The notes under the pieces are model-generated. The model saw nothing but the letters and a program-made list of their open reading frames with translations. It was not told the origin of the DNA and did not search any database. From Rhizopus sp. PT2906 (Eukaryota > Mucoromycota > Mucoromycetes > Mucorales > Rhizopodaceae): 33,429 bases of DNA. The stretch covers positions 1-33,429 of the forward strand of contig JAMYHX010000472.1 in the NCBI GenBank assembly GCA_025529335.1. The letters run 5' to 3'. The translations under genes and the position numbers were made by a program. Positions 31,977-33,429 of the stretch are shown in pieces; positions within the stretch are counted from its first letter, which is position 1, and every line of letters starts with the position of its first letter.

Positions 31977-32480
31977 TCATCCACACCAGGTCTTTTTTTG
32001 AATATCCGTTTCAGACAGATTCCAACTACTGGTTTGTCCTCCTTGTTTACCAACAGCACTCTTGAGTCGACTCATGATTGCCTTGTCAGAAAAGTAACAT
32101 CCACTTTGGCTTGAAGAGACTGTTGTTATTTGAAGCAGGCAAATCCATGCTTCCATCATGACCAATCATTACAATGATATCAATAAGCATCTGAGTACAC
32201 TCTGATATAGACCATTCAGATTCATTGGTTCCAATAAGATAAAGTCTACATTACTAATCAAGAATGAATATCATGGCTTTGACACTGTTATCTAATACAA
32301 TTACAGCTTCTAAAGGATGATCTTGGACTTGCGAGCCTAATTCAGTAGACAGCTTTTTTTTTTTTCCTGAAACTGACCTTGGTCTGCTGTTAGTTGATCA
32401 ACATGGCCACTCTCACTTTTAGACTGCTCACTCTTGACATTTTATTAGAGTTTCTAATAACTGTGCAAAACGCGTAGTAT
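31977..32480 (-). other. Unclassified exon-like segments
   Basis: Protein-like stretches lie on the minus strand in several frames: EYTTRFAQLLETLIKCQE near 32480, EQSKSESGHVDQLTADQ near 32420, HPLEAVIVLDNSVKAM near 32320, IGTNESEWSISECTQMLIDI near 32210, and MSRLKSAVGKQGGQ with SWNLSETDIQKKTWCG ending at a stop at 31977. They could be exons of one gene, the VIVLDNS strand recalling a von Willebrand A domain, but I could not join them with clean splice sites. It may be a real gene with poorly visible introns or a decayed one. Confidence 0.3.
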
Positions 32481-32565
32481 ATTCACGACCGCGCTATTTC
32501 CTCTTTCTTCGCGTCAGGTCATAGCTCCGACAGTTGGCAACTGAAGCAAACAATCTATTTTGCTC

Positions 32566-33263
32566 ATGTCACAATACAATGCTAAATTTATGAAAGCGGC
32601 TCTTGATGTAGCGCAGGAAGCTTATGATAACTTGGAAGTTCCTGTAGGATGCGTCTTTGTTTTGAATAACGAGACTATCCTTGCAAGGGGACGTAATAGA
32701 CCCAATGAGACATGCAATGTAAATATTACTCTTTAAAAAAACGAGTTCACCCAGACAAATGATCCATCGAATAGGCAACACGACATGCAGAGATTGAGGC
32801 CATTGATTTAATATTAAAAGAGCATGATCCAACTATTTTCTCCAATGTAGACTTGTATGTCACTGTAGAACCTTGTATTATGTGTGCTTCTGCACTAAGA
32901 CAGATTGGAATACGACATGTCTATTTTGGCTGTGGCAATGATAAATTTGGAGGAAACGGTTCGGTCTTTAACATACATTCAGAGTAAGAGAGAAGATATA
33001 TGCTCACAAGAATGAATGATTACTAATAATAGATGTCAAGTCCACGATTAGAGACAGATCATTCGAAGGGATATGAATCAAAGGGAGGTTATTTTTATGA
33101 AGAAGCCATTATGCTATTGAGAAAGTTTTATGTACGAGAGAATCAAAATGGTAAGAACCATTTTCTTTATTTTATGTAAGCTAACACTTAAACAGCACCT
33201 GTACCAAGAAAGAAGGCAAATCGAGTATTAAAAACTGAAATTGTACCAAAGAACAAGGAATGA
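32566..33263 (+). CDS. TAD2: tRNA adenosine deaminase subunit Tad2 (ADAT2)
   Basis: Four exons (32566-32718, 32775-32983, 33041-33150, 33196-33263) give 179 residues; human ADAT2 has 191. Tad2 is the catalytic half of the Tad2-Tad3 dimer that converts adenosine 34 of several tRNAs to inosine. The cytidine-deaminase fold is clear: MKAALDVAQEAYDNLEVPVG, then the HAEIEA motif with the zinc His and catalytic Glu, then EPCIMCASAL with the two zinc Cys, and YFGCGNDKFGGNGSV. The last part, GGYFYEEAIMLLRKFYVREN, matches the conserved C-terminal helix of Tad2. The third exon's acceptor (TCAAG before 33041) is chosen because it alone keeps this helix in frame. All active-site residues are present. Confidence 0.93.
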
Positions 33264-33287
33264 GAGAGAGAGAGAGAGGGAGAGAGA
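33262..33287. repeat. GA-rich microsatellite
   Basis: About thirteen GA units with one G interruption, beginning within the TAD2 stop codon, so in its 3' untranslated region. Confidence 0.9.
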
Positions 33288-33313
33288 AACGATTTTTTTA
33301 TATTTATATGAAT

Positions 33314-33352
33314 AACACACATACACACATACATACACATATACACATATAT
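33314..33352. repeat. Imperfect (CA)n/(CATA)n microsatellite
   Basis: A run of CACACATA-type units downstream of TAD2. Nothing else is recognised to the end of the window. Confidence 0.85.
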
Positions 33353-33429
33353 AGTTATACAGTTTTTCTAAAAATTATTGACACTGATGCCAAGAGTAAA
33401 ATTCGCGATCGTTAAATTCTATTGTCACG

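Overview
The window is AT-rich nuclear DNA from a fungus. Nearly every housekeeping gene is split by several short GT-AG introns of about 45-110 bases, splice junctions can be chained so that frames stay open, and the gene set (PalA/Rim20, Vps39, Tps2-type trehalose enzyme, fungal allantoicase) is fungal. The mobile-element remnants (a LINE whose 3' end encodes a proline-rich tail, Tc1, MULE and a Fanzor-type gene) and the general style suggest an early-diverging Mucoromycota lineage, probably Mucorales. That placement is an inference from recognition, not from a search.

Layout. 1-1.3 kb: a 1.2-kb foldback element with TA-flanked inverted repeats carrying two mirrored, diverged copies of one unknown coding fragment. 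1.4-3.0 kb (-): allantoicase with an unusual C-terminal extension. 3.2-5.2 kb: a broken LINE 3' end followed directly by a broken Tc1 DD34E transposase. 5.2-9.97 kb: gene-poor ground with two weak hypothetical genes and a decayed coiled-coil gag-like element. 9.98-11.26 kb (-): a CPSF6/CFIm68-like RRM protein. 12-12.5 kb (-): a frameshifted orphan. 12.9-16.4 kb (+): Vps39/Vam6. 16.8-19.7 kb (-): trehalose-6-phosphate synthase/phosphatase of the Tps2 type, divergent from a small BORCS6-like gene (20.1-20.5 kb, +). 21.6-23.4 kb (-): an Nrp1-like protein with a dead exonuclease fold, an RRM and three RanBP2 fingers. 23.4-25.2 kb: a MULE transposase fragment (-) abutting, head to head, a 5'-truncated Fanzor/TnpB-type gene (+) with intact-looking introns. 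25.7-30.4 kb (+): proteasome ATPase Rpt1 and PalA/Rim20. 30.6-31.9 kb (-): TFIIE alpha. 32.6-33.3 kb (+): tRNA adenosine deaminase subunit Tad2.

The host genes belong to unrelated basic processes: purine breakdown, mRNA 3'-end formation, vacuole/lysosome tethering, trehalose metabolism, proteasome, pH sensing through ESCRT, transcription initiation and tRNA editing. There is no operon-like logic. Vps39, the BORCS6-like protein and PalA all act on endolysosomal membranes, but I see no evidence that their proximity matters. I found no tRNA, rRNA or CRISPR array. Exon boundaries were joined by eye; for the named genes the exon lengths sum to whole codons, which supports them. The most unusual material is the Fanzor-type remnant, the mirrored foldback element and the catalytically degenerate Nrp1-like nuclease domain.
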